DNA of 10,980 bases from DAOTWP01 sp034435675 (GTDB taxonomy: Bacteria; Chloroflexota; Anaerolineae; Aggregatilineales; Phototrophicaceae): contig DAOTWP010000079.1 in assembly GCA_034435675.1 (NCBI GenBank), forward strand, positions 1 through 10,980, in the 5' to 3' direction. The notes under the pieces were generated by a model that saw only the letters and a program-made list of their open reading frames with translations, did no database searches and was not told where the DNA came from. A program made the translations under genes and the position numbers. Of the stretch, positions 1 to 7,313 are shown one piece after another. Each line of letters starts with the position of its first letter. Positions within the stretch are counted from its first letter, which is position 1.

Positions 1-1792
1 CGTTGACATAGACCTGCACGCTGCCTGCCGGATCGCGTGTGTAGACCAGGTGCGTCAGCGCGGGGACTGCCGTCCCGTCGGCGCTCTGCAAGCCCGGACG
101 CCCCTGCTCGTTCGTGCTGCTGGTGCGCAGCCGCAGCGTGTAAATGTCATCCGCTAGCCCTAAATCCTGCCCCTGCCCGACGACCAGATTGCCGAAGCTG
201 GTGTCCTGCGAGATGGCGACGATGCGCGCGGGACCGGTGGGCAGCGGCTGGACGGCGTAGGACGGCGTAATCCACAGTTCGACGCTGAGGGCATTGCTGC
301 CGCGCACGGCGTCAATGATCTTGCTGGCGGGAGCGGGCGAGCTGATCAGCGTGGCGCTGTCAATGCGCAGCGTGCCCGCGCCCCAGGTGACGCGCGACGG
401 GTCGGGGATGTTCAGGTTGAGCGGCGCGCCGACGCCAGAGGTATCCTGCACGCTGCTGCCGCTGCCCTCGTCGAAGGTGTACAGCGCGAGGAGCGAGTCG
501 GTGATGCGGGGGGAGGTAGGAGCCTCACTCCACCCGGTGAAGAATGCCGCATTGCTGCTCGGCAGCAGGAACACTTCCCCCGTTTGCCGGCTGAAGATCA
601 CGGGAAAGCCATAGCCCGTGAACACCCAGTAACCAAAATACTGATCGTCCGGTGACCAGAAGGTATACAGATAGTGTGGGCTGCGGGGAATCTCCGCTTC
701 ATTACAGACTGCCCGAATCTCGTCTGTGGTCAGGTTGTAGAAGATGATGTAGTTCTTGCCCTGGGTCGTGCCTGTGATTTCAAAGGCGATGCTGTCTCCT
801 GCGGTAGACAGCGTGGGCGGGAGCGGTCCTATAATCGTGAAATTGACCCCAAAGGTGGCTTCGAGGGCTGAATTGAGAGTGGGAACAATTGTCGCAGGAG
901 ACCCCAGTGAAACCTCTATCAGTCTGCGGACATGTCCAGCAGCGGTAATCACCTCGCTGTCAATGAACGCGGTGCTTTCATCCGAAGTCCATATCAGAAC
1001 ACTGGTCACATAGTTGGTCTCTGTAGGCGGATAATCAAACACGCGATGGTGAGTGCTGTCGTAAATCCGGATACGTAGTCTATCGGCCGTTCCGGGAACT
1101 GGATAACCTGTCAAAAGTGCAGTGTAGTTTCCAGCAGGCGAACGAAGGAAAACGGGATGGTCTTCACCAGAGGGCACCGAAATAGGCGGGTTATTAATTG
1201 CTTGGTGAGCATATACTAATTGGAGTGGATTCTCAGTAACTGTGATGGTCGTCTCAGCAATGATCTGCCCGCGCTCAGTGGTGAAGGGAATCACCAGCTG
1301 ACATGCCGTGCGCCATTGGAAGCGAAAACGGTAGGCAAGATAGGGTGTGAAGTCACTGGTGATGTAGTCCGCTTCATCTTGCGGAAGACTCAGGGATGCG
1401 GTCTCATTCGTCACGGTATTCCAGACAGTCAGGGGTGCACCCATCCAGGGAACGAACGCCATCAGCAGTCCATCTGGCGAGATGATGGGTGTCTGCAGGT
1501 TCTGATTGATGGTTGGGGGAATGGGCGATTGCAGCAGCTCGGTTCCGGAATTGGTGATGCGCTGAAAGTCGATGGGGATGACCGACACGTTGGGATCAGC
1601 TGAAACCAGATAGTAGGCACCCGGAAACGGCGACGGCAGGCTTTCCTGGGAGAGATCGAAGGTCGGATCGCAGAGAATCGTGACTCCTGTTTGCGCTGCC
1701 GTGATGTTGGTCAACAGAGACAACCCGCCCGTGCTCAGCATCACCGCCAGAACCACGCAAACACAAATGGAGCGTTTAGGTATACAGAACAT
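1..1792 (-). CDS. Secreted beta-propeller-like / LamG-domain protein, C-terminus beyond the window
   Basis: An uninterrupted minus-strand reading frame of 597 codons runs from an ATG at 1792 off the left edge, so the C-terminus is missing. AAAGGAG (1801-1807), 8 bases upstream, fixes the start. Residues 1-33 look like a signal peptide: basic PKR, hydrophobic core VCVVLAVMLS, then TAAQ as a likely cleavage region. Residues 100-140 (ISPDG...VWN) and 376-410 (FWSPDDQYFGYWV...RQTGEVFLL) resemble WD40/TolB-type propeller blades; the middle is beta-rich and not recognised. Residues 429 onward (ITDSLLALYTFDEGSGSS) are the typical start of a LamG/concanavalin A-like domain, continuing to VELWITP near 504-510. 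It probably acts outside the membrane, binding a polymer or the cell surface; its ligand is unknown. DNA of the LamG part (below 520) is visibly richer in G+C than the 5' two thirds, suggesting a mosaic gene. The reading frame and LamG call are firm, the propeller call tentative. Confidence 0.85.
   Translation of the reverse strand, partial: MFCIPKRSICVCVVLAVMLSTGGLSLLTNITAAQTGVTILCDPTFDLSQESLPSPFPGAYYLVSADPNVSVIPIDFQRITNSGTELLQSPIPPTINQNLQTPIISPDGLLMAFVPWMGAPLTVWNTVTNETASLSLPQDEADYITSDFTPYLAYRFRFQWRTACQLVIPFTTERGQIIAETTITVTENPLQLVYAHQAINNPPISVPSGEDHPVFLRSPAGNYTALLTGYPVPGTADRLRIRIYDSTHHRVFDYPPTETNYVTSVLIWTSDESTAFIDSEVITAAGHVRRLIEVSLGSPATIVPTLNSALEATFGVNFTIIGPLPPTLSTAGDSIAFEITGTTQGKNYIIFYNLTTDEIRAVCNEAEIPRSPHYLYTFWSPDDQYFGYWVFTGYGFPVIFSRQTGEVFLLPSSNAAFFTGWSEAPTSPRITDSLLALYTFDEGSGSSVQDTSGVGAPLNLNIPDPSRVTWGAGTLRIDSATLISSPAPASKIIDAVRGSNALSVELWITPSYAVQPLPTGPARIVAISQDTSFGNLVVGQGQDLGLADDIYTLRLRTSSTNEQGRPGLQSADGTAVPALTHLVYTRDPAGSVQVYVN
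381..516 (-). repeat. Direct repeat copy A (LamG domain start)
   Basis: These 136 bases align without gaps to 2083-2218 with about 10 mismatches by eye (about 93% identity). In the long LamG protein they encode residues 426-471. The encoded peptides differ at only one residue (Ser/Thr after GSGS), so most differences are synonymous. Similarity stops sharply at both ends. Confidence 0.9.
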
Positions 1793-1820
1793 CGCGTTTA
1801 CTCCTTTTTGTTAATACATT

Positions 1821-2462
1821 TCATGGAGCACAATAATCAGTTTGACCGAAGCCATGCCGGTGTGGTGTGATGGCGAACACATACAGGCAGTTGATCCTTG
1901 TACCTTCATATACGAAGGTGGCAGTCCATGTTCCCTGCGCAAAAAACAACCCACCCTCAGGATTCCCATTTATCCCTACGGAAAAGGTCACAATGGTGCC
2001 GGGGGAAGGGCTGCCAAGCCGATCATTAATTGTCATGAAGCCTTCTTCGCTGCCACCGTGCAGGGCTGGACGCGCCCAGTTGCCCCAGGTGACGCGCGAC
2101 GGATCGGGGATGTTCAGGTTGAGCGGCGCGCCGACGCCGGAGGTATCCTGCACTGTGCTGCCTGATCCCTCGTCGAAGGTGTACAGCGCCAGGAGGGAGT
2201 CGGTGATGCGGGGGGAGGGGTTCAGTGCCTGAAGTGCCCGCGCCACCGCCAGCAGGTCAGCAGCACAGCCGGGTGGAAGCTGCTCAGGCGGTAAAGCCTG
2301 CACCTGCGCGATGTAGGCGTCCAACCCTGCCGGACCCTGTGGCGCGACCAACCCAAGCTCCGGCGGCACGCAGGCAGCCTGGACAGATGTCAGGCGTTCG
2401 AAAGATGGCGCAGGAACAATGATTTGTACCGCACCGTTCGCGAGTGTCTGTGCTCCTGTCAA
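1821..2462 (-). pseudogene. LamG-type secreted-protein fragment, 5'-truncated relic or short gene
   Basis: This 213-codon frame has no ATG start. The only plausible start is TTG at 2462, and an in-frame TGA at 2481-2483 closes the frame upstream, leaving no room for a signal peptide. Residues 1-80 (GAQTLANGAVQIIVP..., Cys31, Cys66) read like the mature N-terminus of an exported protein. Residues 82-127 are the beginning of a LamG domain, encoded by repeat copy B and almost identical to the downstream neighbour. After VTWG the sequence switches to an unrelated tail (residues 128-213, Cys192 and Cys211) that does not continue the LamG fold. The tail DNA is visibly lower in GC than the head. It lies 28 bases upstream of the long LamG gene on the same strand. 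I read it as a rearranged remnant made by repeat recombination. A short intact gene using TTG, or a signal peptide lost by frameshift, are alternatives; the other two frames upstream show no hydrophobic leader. Confidence 0.6.
2083..2218 (-). repeat. Direct repeat copy B (LamG domain start)
   Basis: This copy pairs with 381-516 at an offset of 1702 bases and in the same orientation. It encodes residues 82-127 of the LamG fragment in the same reading frame as copy A. The 1566 bases between the copies are visibly lower in GC than the repeat and its outer flanks. Confidence 0.9.
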
Positions 2463-2486
2463 CCACCGCCTGCCCTGCGCTCAGCG

Positions 2487-2516
2487 GGGGGCAGGCAGCA
2501 GCACGCCCCTGCCCCC
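2487..2516 (-). terminator. GC-rich hairpin after the TspO-like gene (weak terminator candidate)
   Basis: The arms GGGGGCAGG and CCTGCCCCC (2508-2516 and 2487-2495) form a perfect 9-bp stem with a 12-base loop, starting 15 bases after the TspO-like stop codon. No T-tract follows on the minus strand, so intrinsic termination is unproven. It may only be a stable RNA end or a recombination scar. Confidence 0.35.
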
Positions 2517-2531
2517 GGCACAAAACAGGTG

Positions 2532-3356
2532 CTATGCTGCCTGGCTGCGGCGGCGCTGGCTGAGGGCGATGAACGCGCCAATCGCGCCGAGAATCAGCAC
2601 CGGCAGGATGATTGCAGCGGCGTTGACGATGCCCGCGTTCAGCGCTGCCAGCGCCTCGAACACGGCGGTATCGAACGGGCGCACGTAGATCCCCAGCACT
2701 GCCCAGACGATCACCAGCGCATAGGCGATGTCATTGCGCGTGAACAGCATTGCCAGCGCCAGCCCGGTAGCGATCAGCATCAGGATCACCGCCCACACAT
2801 CCGCCGTGATGCCGGCGAACGAGGTCACACTGCCGCTGACATACAGCGCGGCGGCGATGTTGGCAACGGTGGCGACGCTGACCCAGCCCAGGTAAATGCT
2901 GAACGGAATGTGTACCGACCAGCGCACCGTGCTGTTGACGGCAGTGCGCCCAATGCCCACCCGCAGGTAGATTGCCAGCAGCGACACGAACAGCAGTAGA
3001 ATGGCGGCGGTGCTGGCGACCACCTGGTTGTTGAGGAACAGGATCAGCCAGACGCTGTTGCCGACACAGCTCAGCACAAACCACCAGCCAACGCGGGCGA
3101 TCAGCGGGTTTTCGCGCTGAGAAGGACGCCCCTGATAGACGATGAATGCCGCCATGCCGAGGTAGATAATGCCCCAGATGGCGAAGACATACCCGGCAGG
3201 CAAAAAGAAGATCGCGCGGCTTTCGCCCAGTTCCGCGACGGTGTTCGGGAACAATTCCAGCCCGAAGGCGGACGCGCTTTGGGAAAAGAAGTTGATCACC
3301 AGCGTGACGATAAACGCGCCGATATTGGCGAGTTGCAGTGTAGAGAAGCGGTTCAT
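2532..3356 (-). CDS. TspO/MBR-related tryptophan-rich sensory membrane protein (long form)
   Basis: This is a 274-residue integral membrane protein with about eight hydrophobic segments: roughly residues 8-25, 48-74, 90-109, 112-133, 147-171, 185-205, 209-226 and 240-266. The segment PAGYVFAIWGIIYLGMAAF (53-71) resembles the conserved N-terminal part of TspO/MBR-related proteins. Classical TspO proteins are about 160 residues with five helices, so this belongs to the longer bacterial relatives usually labelled tryptophan-rich sensory protein. TspO proteins bind porphyrins and sterols in membranes; the substrate of the long form is not known to me. ATG at 3356 is chosen over TTG at 3359 because AAAAGGA lies 9 bases upstream of it. 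It ends in a basic cytoplasmic-type tail (SQRRRSQAA). It has its own -10 box upstream and is transcribed in the same direction as the acyltransferase 126 bases before it. Membrane topology is firm, the family assignment fairly so. Confidence 0.75.
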   Translation of the reverse strand: MNRFSTLQLANIGAFIVTLVINFFSQSASAFGLELFPNTVAELGESRAIFFLPAGYVFAIWGIIYLGMAAFIVYQGRPSQRENPLIARVGWWFVLSCVGNSVWLILFLNNQVVASTAAILLLFVSLLAIYLRVGIGRTAVNSTVRWSVHIPFSIYLGWVSVATVANIAAALYVSGSVTSFAGITADVWAVILMLIATGLALAMLFTRNDIAYALVIVWAVLGIYVRPFDTAVFEALAALNAGIVNAAAIILPVLILGAIGAFIALSQRRRSQAA

Positions 3357-3432
3357 CAATGCAAGTCCTTTTCTGATGGGTTGCGCTTACAGCGGGGCAC
3401 ATAGTCAGGCAGGCTCCACTGGTTACCCACTC

Positions 3433-3438
3433 ATTATA
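3433..3438 (-). promoter_or_regulatory. Probable -10 box (TATAAT) for the TspO-like gene
   Basis: A perfect TATAAT on the minus strand lies 76 bases upstream of the ATG at 3356, in the gap after the acyltransferase stop. No convincing -35 hexamer sits 16-18 bases further upstream (the sequence there is ACCCCG), so an activator may be needed or the match may be fortuitous. It implies a leader of about 70 bases. Confidence 0.45.
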
Positions 3439-3482
3439 GACCCTCTCGTTCAGCACGGGGTTAGCCACTTCCCCTGCACAGC

Positions 3483-4100
3483 TTACGTCTCGTCCTGCCC
3501 GGAGCGCTGCATGAGTACCGCGGCTGTACGCAGCAGGTCGAAGCGCACGGGAAAACGCGGCGCACCCCAGTACAGCCGGGGCGCGCCAACCTGTTCGACC
3601 TCGAAACCCACCGCGTGATAACGCTCGACCATATCCTGTGTCAGGATAGCGCAGATGTCGCTGTAGCCCTGCCGCGTGACTTCCTGCCAGCTCTGCGCGA
3701 TCACGCCCTGCAGCAGCAGATGCTGGCGGGCATCACGATAGGACCGCGCGATAATCGTTCGCCCCACATCCACGACACGTCCTGCCGGTTCGATCGTCAG
3801 CTCGAACACCGCTTCAGTGGGCAGTGGGCGCTCTGCTGCGGGGAAGACCAATCGCGTAGTGGCGGCAAGCACGGCACCATCCCAGACCGCAAGCTGCACG
3901 GCGCTGTCATCGTAGTCGTCTCGTTCCAACCCGTCGGGCATCGCGTCTGGCGTTTTCCAGCCTTTTTCGACCACGACTTCGTAGCGCAGCCGGTAGACTG
4001 CTTCGCGTTCGGGCGGAGTCTCTGCCCGCGCAAAGCGCAGCGGCGCATTCAACGCGATGAGCTGCGCGGCAGTGTGGTTCAGGAAATCGAGCACTTCCAT
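3483..4100 (-). CDS. LuxI/FeeM-like GNAT-fold N-acyltransferase (autoinducer-synthase superfamily)
   Basis: This 205-residue protein has no signal peptide, so it is probably cytosolic or membrane-peripheral. Its pattern follows the LuxI/N-acyl amino acid synthase (FeeM) branch of the GNAT fold: YRLRYEVVVEKGW (36-48) matches the RyxvF...W motif, ERDDYDD (59-65) the E-x-D-x-x-D motif, TTRLVFP (81-87) the conserved Arg, and VDVGRTII (110-117) the ElSR motif with Asp in place of Glu. Family members move an acyl chain from acyl-ACP or acyl-CoA to the amine of an amino acid or S-adenosylmethionine, giving lactone signals or acyl amino acids. The acceptor here cannot be read from sequence. The start is ATG at 4100: the same frame continues 60 codons further upstream, but only as Arg/Ser-rich antisense-like sequence overlapping the preceding gene. 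The preceding secreted-protein gene stops 7 bases upstream, suggesting translational coupling. No LuxR-type regulator is nearby. A non-signalling GNAT is the alternative. Confidence 0.72.
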   Translation of the reverse strand: MEVLDFLNHTAAQLIALNAPLRFARAETPPEREAVYRLRYEVVVEKGWKTPDAMPDGLERDDYDDSAVQLAVWDGAVLAATTRLVFPAAERPLPTEAVFELTIEPAGRVVDVGRTIIARSYRDARQHLLLQGVIAQSWQEVTRQGYSDICAILTQDMVERYHAVGFEVEQVGAPRLYWGAPRFPVRFDLLRTAAVLMQRSGQDET

Positions 4101-4107
4101 GTGGTTC

Positions 4108-4800
4108 TTACTGCCCCGCTGCCGGGTAGAATGGCGCGATGATGTTGCCGACGATGACGTACTGCGCCGCCAGCGGGTCTGCCGAGGCGCGTGTCCCCTG
4201 CCCAAAGTTTTCGCTGCGTCCAACCCAGCCCGCCTGCCCGAACTGGTAGACCTGTCCCGCCAGCGTGAACGGTTCAGCACTCAACTGTTCAACAGTGCCA
4301 TACATCATGAATACGCCGACATTTGGCTCCTGCACGTTAATGATGTTCTGGAAACGGGCGTCGTGGCTGGCAATTGCAGCGCCCCCGGCAAAGGTGGTCA
4401 GGTCTTCAAAGCTTGCGCCCAGCGGCGTTTCGTTGAAGTACCATGTAATGCTGACATTCGCGGCAGTAGTGGTCAGGTTGTCCAGCACTGAGCGAATGGT
4501 TGCCGCGCCGATACCCTGAAATGTGAACAGTGCGGTGGCTTCGCCGCGCGCAAACGGCGATGTGCCTTCGGCGAAGAGCCGTTCGTCTGGCACGCCGTCT
4601 ATGTGGGTGGCATAGCCCGCAAAGACGACGTCAAAACCCTGCTGGGTGATTTTGCCGATGATCTCAACACTGTTTTGTCCGCTGGTGGCAGCGCCGACGA
4701 GGGTAGGACTGTTTTGTGCTGCGGCGACCAACCCGGCGAGAATGCCTGCCGCAAGCAGAGACAGCACGACGACACCTAATGCAATTCGTTGGCGAAACAT
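4108..4800 (-). CDS. Secreted protein of unknown function, operon partner of the acyltransferase
   Basis: This 230-residue protein has a clear N-terminal signal sequence (MFRQRIALGVVVLSLLAAG, hydrophobic to about residue 27) with likely cleavage after Ala28 in VAAAQN. The mature part is rich in Gly, Ala, Thr and aromatic residues, is predicted by eye to be mostly beta, and has no cysteines, lipobox or further membrane helix. I do not recognise the family. Notable stretches are FDVVFAGYATHIDGVPDERLF (first 20 residues from about 56) and SITWYFNETPLGASFEDL. The latter, with the many FxF/YxF patterns, suggests a beta-sandwich or lipocalin-like binding fold, but this is a guess. AGGAG stands 9 bases before the ATG at 4800. 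The short 7-base gap to the acyltransferase makes a two-gene transcript likely. A link to export, binding or sensing of the acylated product is inference only. Confidence 0.8.
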   Translation of the reverse strand: MFRQRIALGVVVLSLLAAGILAGLVAAAQNSPTLVGAATSGQNSVEIIGKITQQGFDVVFAGYATHIDGVPDERLFAEGTSPFARGEATALFTFQGIGAATIRSVLDNLTTTAANVSITWYFNETPLGASFEDLTTFAGGAAIASHDARFQNIINVQEPNVGVFMMYGTVEQLSAEPFTLAGQVYQFGQAGWVGRSENFGQGTRASADPLAAQYVIVGNIIAPFYPAAGQ

Positions 4801-4849
4801 GAATGTATTCTCCTGAGTGGAACATAGCCCTGCGAGCAGTTTAGCACAG

Positions 4850-4877
4850 GTTATATTCTTACGCTGCCATGTAACAA
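4850..4877 (-). promoter_or_regulatory. Candidate sigma70-type promoter for the secreted protein/acyltransferase pair
   Basis: On the minus strand, TTGTTA (4872-4877) and TATAAC (4850-4855) are separated by 16 bases, each close to consensus. The -10 lies 49 bases before the ATG at 4800, in the short gap after the mrr stop codon. Position and spacing are good; there is no experimental support. Confidence 0.5.
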
Positions 4878-4883
4878 CGAGGT

Positions 4884-5801
4884 TCAGTCCGCTGCGGCAA
4901 AGTAATCGCTGTCGAGTTTCTTGACCACGTAAGTCTGTACCTCAGTGACGCCAACATTGTAATCAAACATCAATTCCGTGAGTCTTTCGCCGTCAATCAG
5001 CACAATCTTCTTTTCGATGCGGTCAACATACTGGTGTGCTTCTGCGGAGAACTGCGATGTCGTGATGAGAATGCCGCGCCGCGCCCGGTGCATATCCAGA
5101 CTGCCCGCGAATGCCTGTACAATCGGGCGTCCAACGGTGGTATCCCAGCGTTTTGCCTGAATATAGACGACATCCAGTCCTAACCGATCCTGATTGATGA
5201 TTCCATCGATGCCGCCATCATGGCTTTTGCCGACCAGCATACCTGCGTCTTTGCGCGAACCGCCGTAGCCCATCGCCAGAAGCAGGTCAATCACCAGCAG
5301 CTCAAAGAAGCGAGGGGAAGCTCGCTTGACAGTATCCAGTAACTGCTGCCCAAGATCATGTTTTAGCGACTGGTAGCCAATATCCAGCATTTCCTCGGGG
5401 GTTTGCGTACCAGGGGAGTCATCTGCGCGGATGTCGTCTACGGGTTGTTTGTCGTGCGATCTGTTTCGGAAGGCAAGGAATTCTGGGAATTGTTCCAGAT
5501 ATTTCTGATCAATGCGGGATGGATTAGCTTGTAAGACTTCCAGACCACGCTGCGTAATCCGGAATTTTGCTCTGCCTGCACTTTCCAGCAATCCGGCTTG
5601 AACCAGGTAGGTTCGCGCCCAATGAACACGATTGTCAAATCGAAACTGCTTGCCGCTTGGCAGCAGGTCATGACGTTCATCGTCAGTTAGTTGGAAGTAG
5701 TCCGCGAGCGTTTCAATGACTGCACCGATGATGTGATCCTGTGCATCCGCAGCGATTTGCAAAACCGGGAGCATGAGAGTCTGGTAATCAGGGATTGGCA
5801 T
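4884..5801 (-). CDS. mrr: Mrr-type restriction endonuclease (solitary, type IV-like)
   Basis: This 305-residue protein has the full E. coli Mrr layout (about 304 residues). An N-terminal winged-helix Mrr_N domain (about 1-95: MPIPDYQTLMLPVL...NRVHWARTYLVQAGLL...GKF-like RAKFRITQRG) is followed by a variable linker and a C-terminal PD-(D/E)XK nuclease domain (about 160-285). Expected catalytic residues are present: Glu167 in PRFFELL, Asp199 in DGGIDG and Gln215-Ala-Lys217 in YIQAKRW. Conserved VGRPIVQAF and GILITTSQF follow. Mrr enzymes cut foreign DNA with modified bases, and E. coli Mrr also responds to high pressure. No methyltransferase or specificity subunit flanks it, which fits a stand-alone type IV enzyme. 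ATG at 5801 is preferred over TTG at 5816: it has AGGA 7 bases upstream and gives the family's usual N-terminus. The gene and its flanks are visibly lower in GC than the M20 gene beside it, consistent with horizontal acquisition. Confidence 0.92.
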   Translation of the reverse strand: MPIPDYQTLMLPVLQIAADAQDHIIGAVIETLADYFQLTDDERHDLLPSGKQFRFDNRVHWARTYLVQAGLLESAGRAKFRITQRGLEVLQANPSRIDQKYLEQFPEFLAFRNRSHDKQPVDDIRADDSPGTQTPEEMLDIGYQSLKHDLGQQLLDTVKRASPRFFELLVIDLLLAMGYGGSRKDAGMLVGKSHDGGIDGIINQDRLGLDVVYIQAKRWDTTVGRPIVQAFAGSLDMHRARRGILITTSQFSAEAHQYVDRIEKKIVLIDGERLTELMFDYNVGVTEVQTYVVKKLDSDYFAAAD

Positions 5802-5883
5802 AAATCGTTCCTGCAAGCATGTCTTGTCTGTTCAGATTAACTAATAATAACAGCAAAGACCGCCGCGAATCCTCAAGGTCGCG

Positions 5884-7236
5884 TTACGCCGGTCCCATAA
5901 TCGCCCGCAGCGCTGCATACAGCGCGTCCGCCCCGAAGCGCAGCGCCGCTACCGGAATGCGCTCGTCTGCCGCGTGCAGCAGGCTGGCAAAGCTGAATTC
6001 CGGCGGCAGATTCATCGGCAGGAAGCCATAGGTCTGGATGCCGAGCCGGTTGAAAAAGCGCGCATCTGTCACACCCGAAAGCATATACGGCAGCGGAATG
6101 CCCTGCGGATCGGCGGCGCGCAGCACATCCGCCAGGGGTTCGAACAGCGTCAAATCCGGTTCGCGCACGCCTGCCGTCAGACCCTCCCGCGCGCCGCCCG
6201 GCGCAGCGTCCAGTATGCTGAATTCGACCTGTGCCGCCAGTTCCGCGCCCAGCAGCCCGCGCAGGTCGGCGAACAGGTCGTCCGGCGTGCAGCCCGGCAG
6301 CAGCCGCCCATCCAGCAGCAGCTCAATCTGCGCCGGAATCACGTTGAGCGCATCGCCCCCGCGCAGCACCGTTGCGCTTGCCGTGTTGCGCAGCAGCGCC
6401 GCGAACAGCCGCCCGTCCGCGCCAAGGGCATCCAGCGCCGCGTCACTGGCTGCCGGGTCGAGCAGGTCACGCAGCAGCCCGGCAGACGGTTCGGGCAGCG
6501 CCGCCGCCGCCGTTTCGATCATCCGGCGCACAAACGGCACCACCCGCACGGGCGTGCGTGCTTCATCCAGCCGCGCCAGCACCCGCCCGGCGATGCCCGG
6601 TCCACTGCCGCGCAGGGGGCGCGCGCCGTGTCCGCCCAGCCCGCGCACCAGCATACGCACCGGGCAGGGCTGTTTTTCCGCCACGCCAATCGCATAAAAG
6701 CGCTGCCCGCCAACATAAATCGGGAACCCGCCGAACTCGCTCAGCGCGTAACGCACTCCGGCGAACAGGTCGGCATGCTGCTCGACCAGAAAACGCGCGC
6801 CCATGTCCCCGCCGTGCTCCTCGTCGCAAACCAGCGCCAGCAGCACATCGCCCGCGAACGACTCGCCCTGCGCCCGTGCCCGCAGCAGCGCGCTGACCAG
6901 CATGGCGACCCCGCCTTTCATGTCCAGCGCGCCGCGCCCCCACACACAGCCGTCAGCAATCACCCCGCTGAACGGCGGGTGCGTCCACTGCTGGTGTGCC
7001 GTCGTGACCACATCCACATGCCCGTAAAGCAGCAGCGGCGGCGCTGCCCCGCGTCCGGGCAGCCGCGCGATCAGGTTCGGGCGTTCCGGTGTTATGCCCA
7101 GCAGCGCCGTGTGCAGCCCGGCAGCGTCCAGAAGCTGCGCCAGATAGTGGATGCACGCCGCTTCTGCGCCGGGCGGGTTGGTCGTGTCGAAACGGATCAG
7201 GGTTTGCAGCAGCGGCACAGGGTCAAACATGGACAT
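5884..7236 (-). CDS. M20-family zinc metallopeptidase / amidohydrolase
   Basis: This 450-residue cytosolic protein has the ArgE/DapE/CPG2 architecture and usual length. Metal-site residues are recognisable: His73 and Asp75 in YGHVDVV, Asp105 in GRGALDMKGG, Glu139-Glu140 in CDEEHGG (general base plus metal ligand), Glu167 in ALSEFGG and His421 in SLLHAADE. GLGGHGARP (about 199-207) belongs to the inserted dimerisation (lid) domain with its conserved His. The family hydrolyses amide bonds of N-acyl amino acids, small peptides or carbamoyl compounds. The substrate cannot be named, though Glu in the carboxypeptidase/dipeptidase position argues for an M20 peptidase rather than a specific biosynthetic enzyme. 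The start is ATG at 7236, with GAGG 7 bases upstream; ATG at 7230 is in the same frame. Its GC content is the highest among the minus-strand genes, with many long antisense shadow frames. It is divergent from the ClbS-like gene. Hydrolysis of N-acyl amino acids made by the acyltransferase is an untested idea. Confidence 0.92.
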   Translation of the reverse strand: MSMFDPVPLLQTLIRFDTTNPPGAEAACIHYLAQLLDAAGLHTALLGITPERPNLIARLPGRGAAPPLLLYGHVDVVTTAHQQWTHPPFSGVIADGCVWGRGALDMKGGVAMLVSALLRARAQGESFAGDVLLALVCDEEHGGDMGARFLVEQHADLFAGVRYALSEFGGFPIYVGGQRFYAIGVAEKQPCPVRMLVRGLGGHGARPLRGSGPGIAGRVLARLDEARTPVRVVPFVRRMIETAAAALPEPSAGLLRDLLDPAASDAALDALGADGRLFAALLRNTASATVLRGGDALNVIPAQIELLLDGRLLPGCTPDDLFADLRGLLGAELAAQVEFSILDAAPGGAREGLTAGVREPDLTLFEPLADVLRAADPQGIPLPYMLSGVTDARFFNRLGIQTYGFLPMNLPPEFSFASLLHAADERIPVAALRFGADALYAALRAIMGPA

Positions 7237-7313
7237 GGCACAGCCTCACACAATCGGAACAGGTGCGCAGCATTGTACCGCGCTGCGCCCGCGCCTGCCG
7301 CTGGCGGCAATTG

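Noticed and set aside
1842..2232. Two overlapping plus-strand frames that resemble a plus-strand frame at 294-614
   Set aside because: Their similarity comes only from the 136-bp repeat read in antisense; the minus strand carries the LamG sequence.
2424..2999. 191-codon plus-strand frame over the TspO-like gene
   Set aside because: His/Gln/Arg-rich shadow; the opposite strand encodes a clear multi-helix membrane protein.
3357..3432. Leader of the TspO-like gene as a riboswitch
   Set aside because: About 70 bases without a recognisable conserved core or clear pairing; too little to call.
3615..4142. 175-codon plus-strand frame over the acyltransferase
   Set aside because: No ribosome site or family pattern; the minus strand shows ordered GNAT/LuxI-like motifs.
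4101..4280. 60-codon N-terminal extension of the acyltransferase frame
   Set aside because: Arg/Ser-rich and fully overlapping the secreted-protein gene; ATG at 4100 gives the normal family start.
6038..6697. 219-codon plus-strand Ser/Arg/Pro-rich frame
   Set aside because: Another antisense shadow inside the M20 gene with no recognisable fold or ribosome site.
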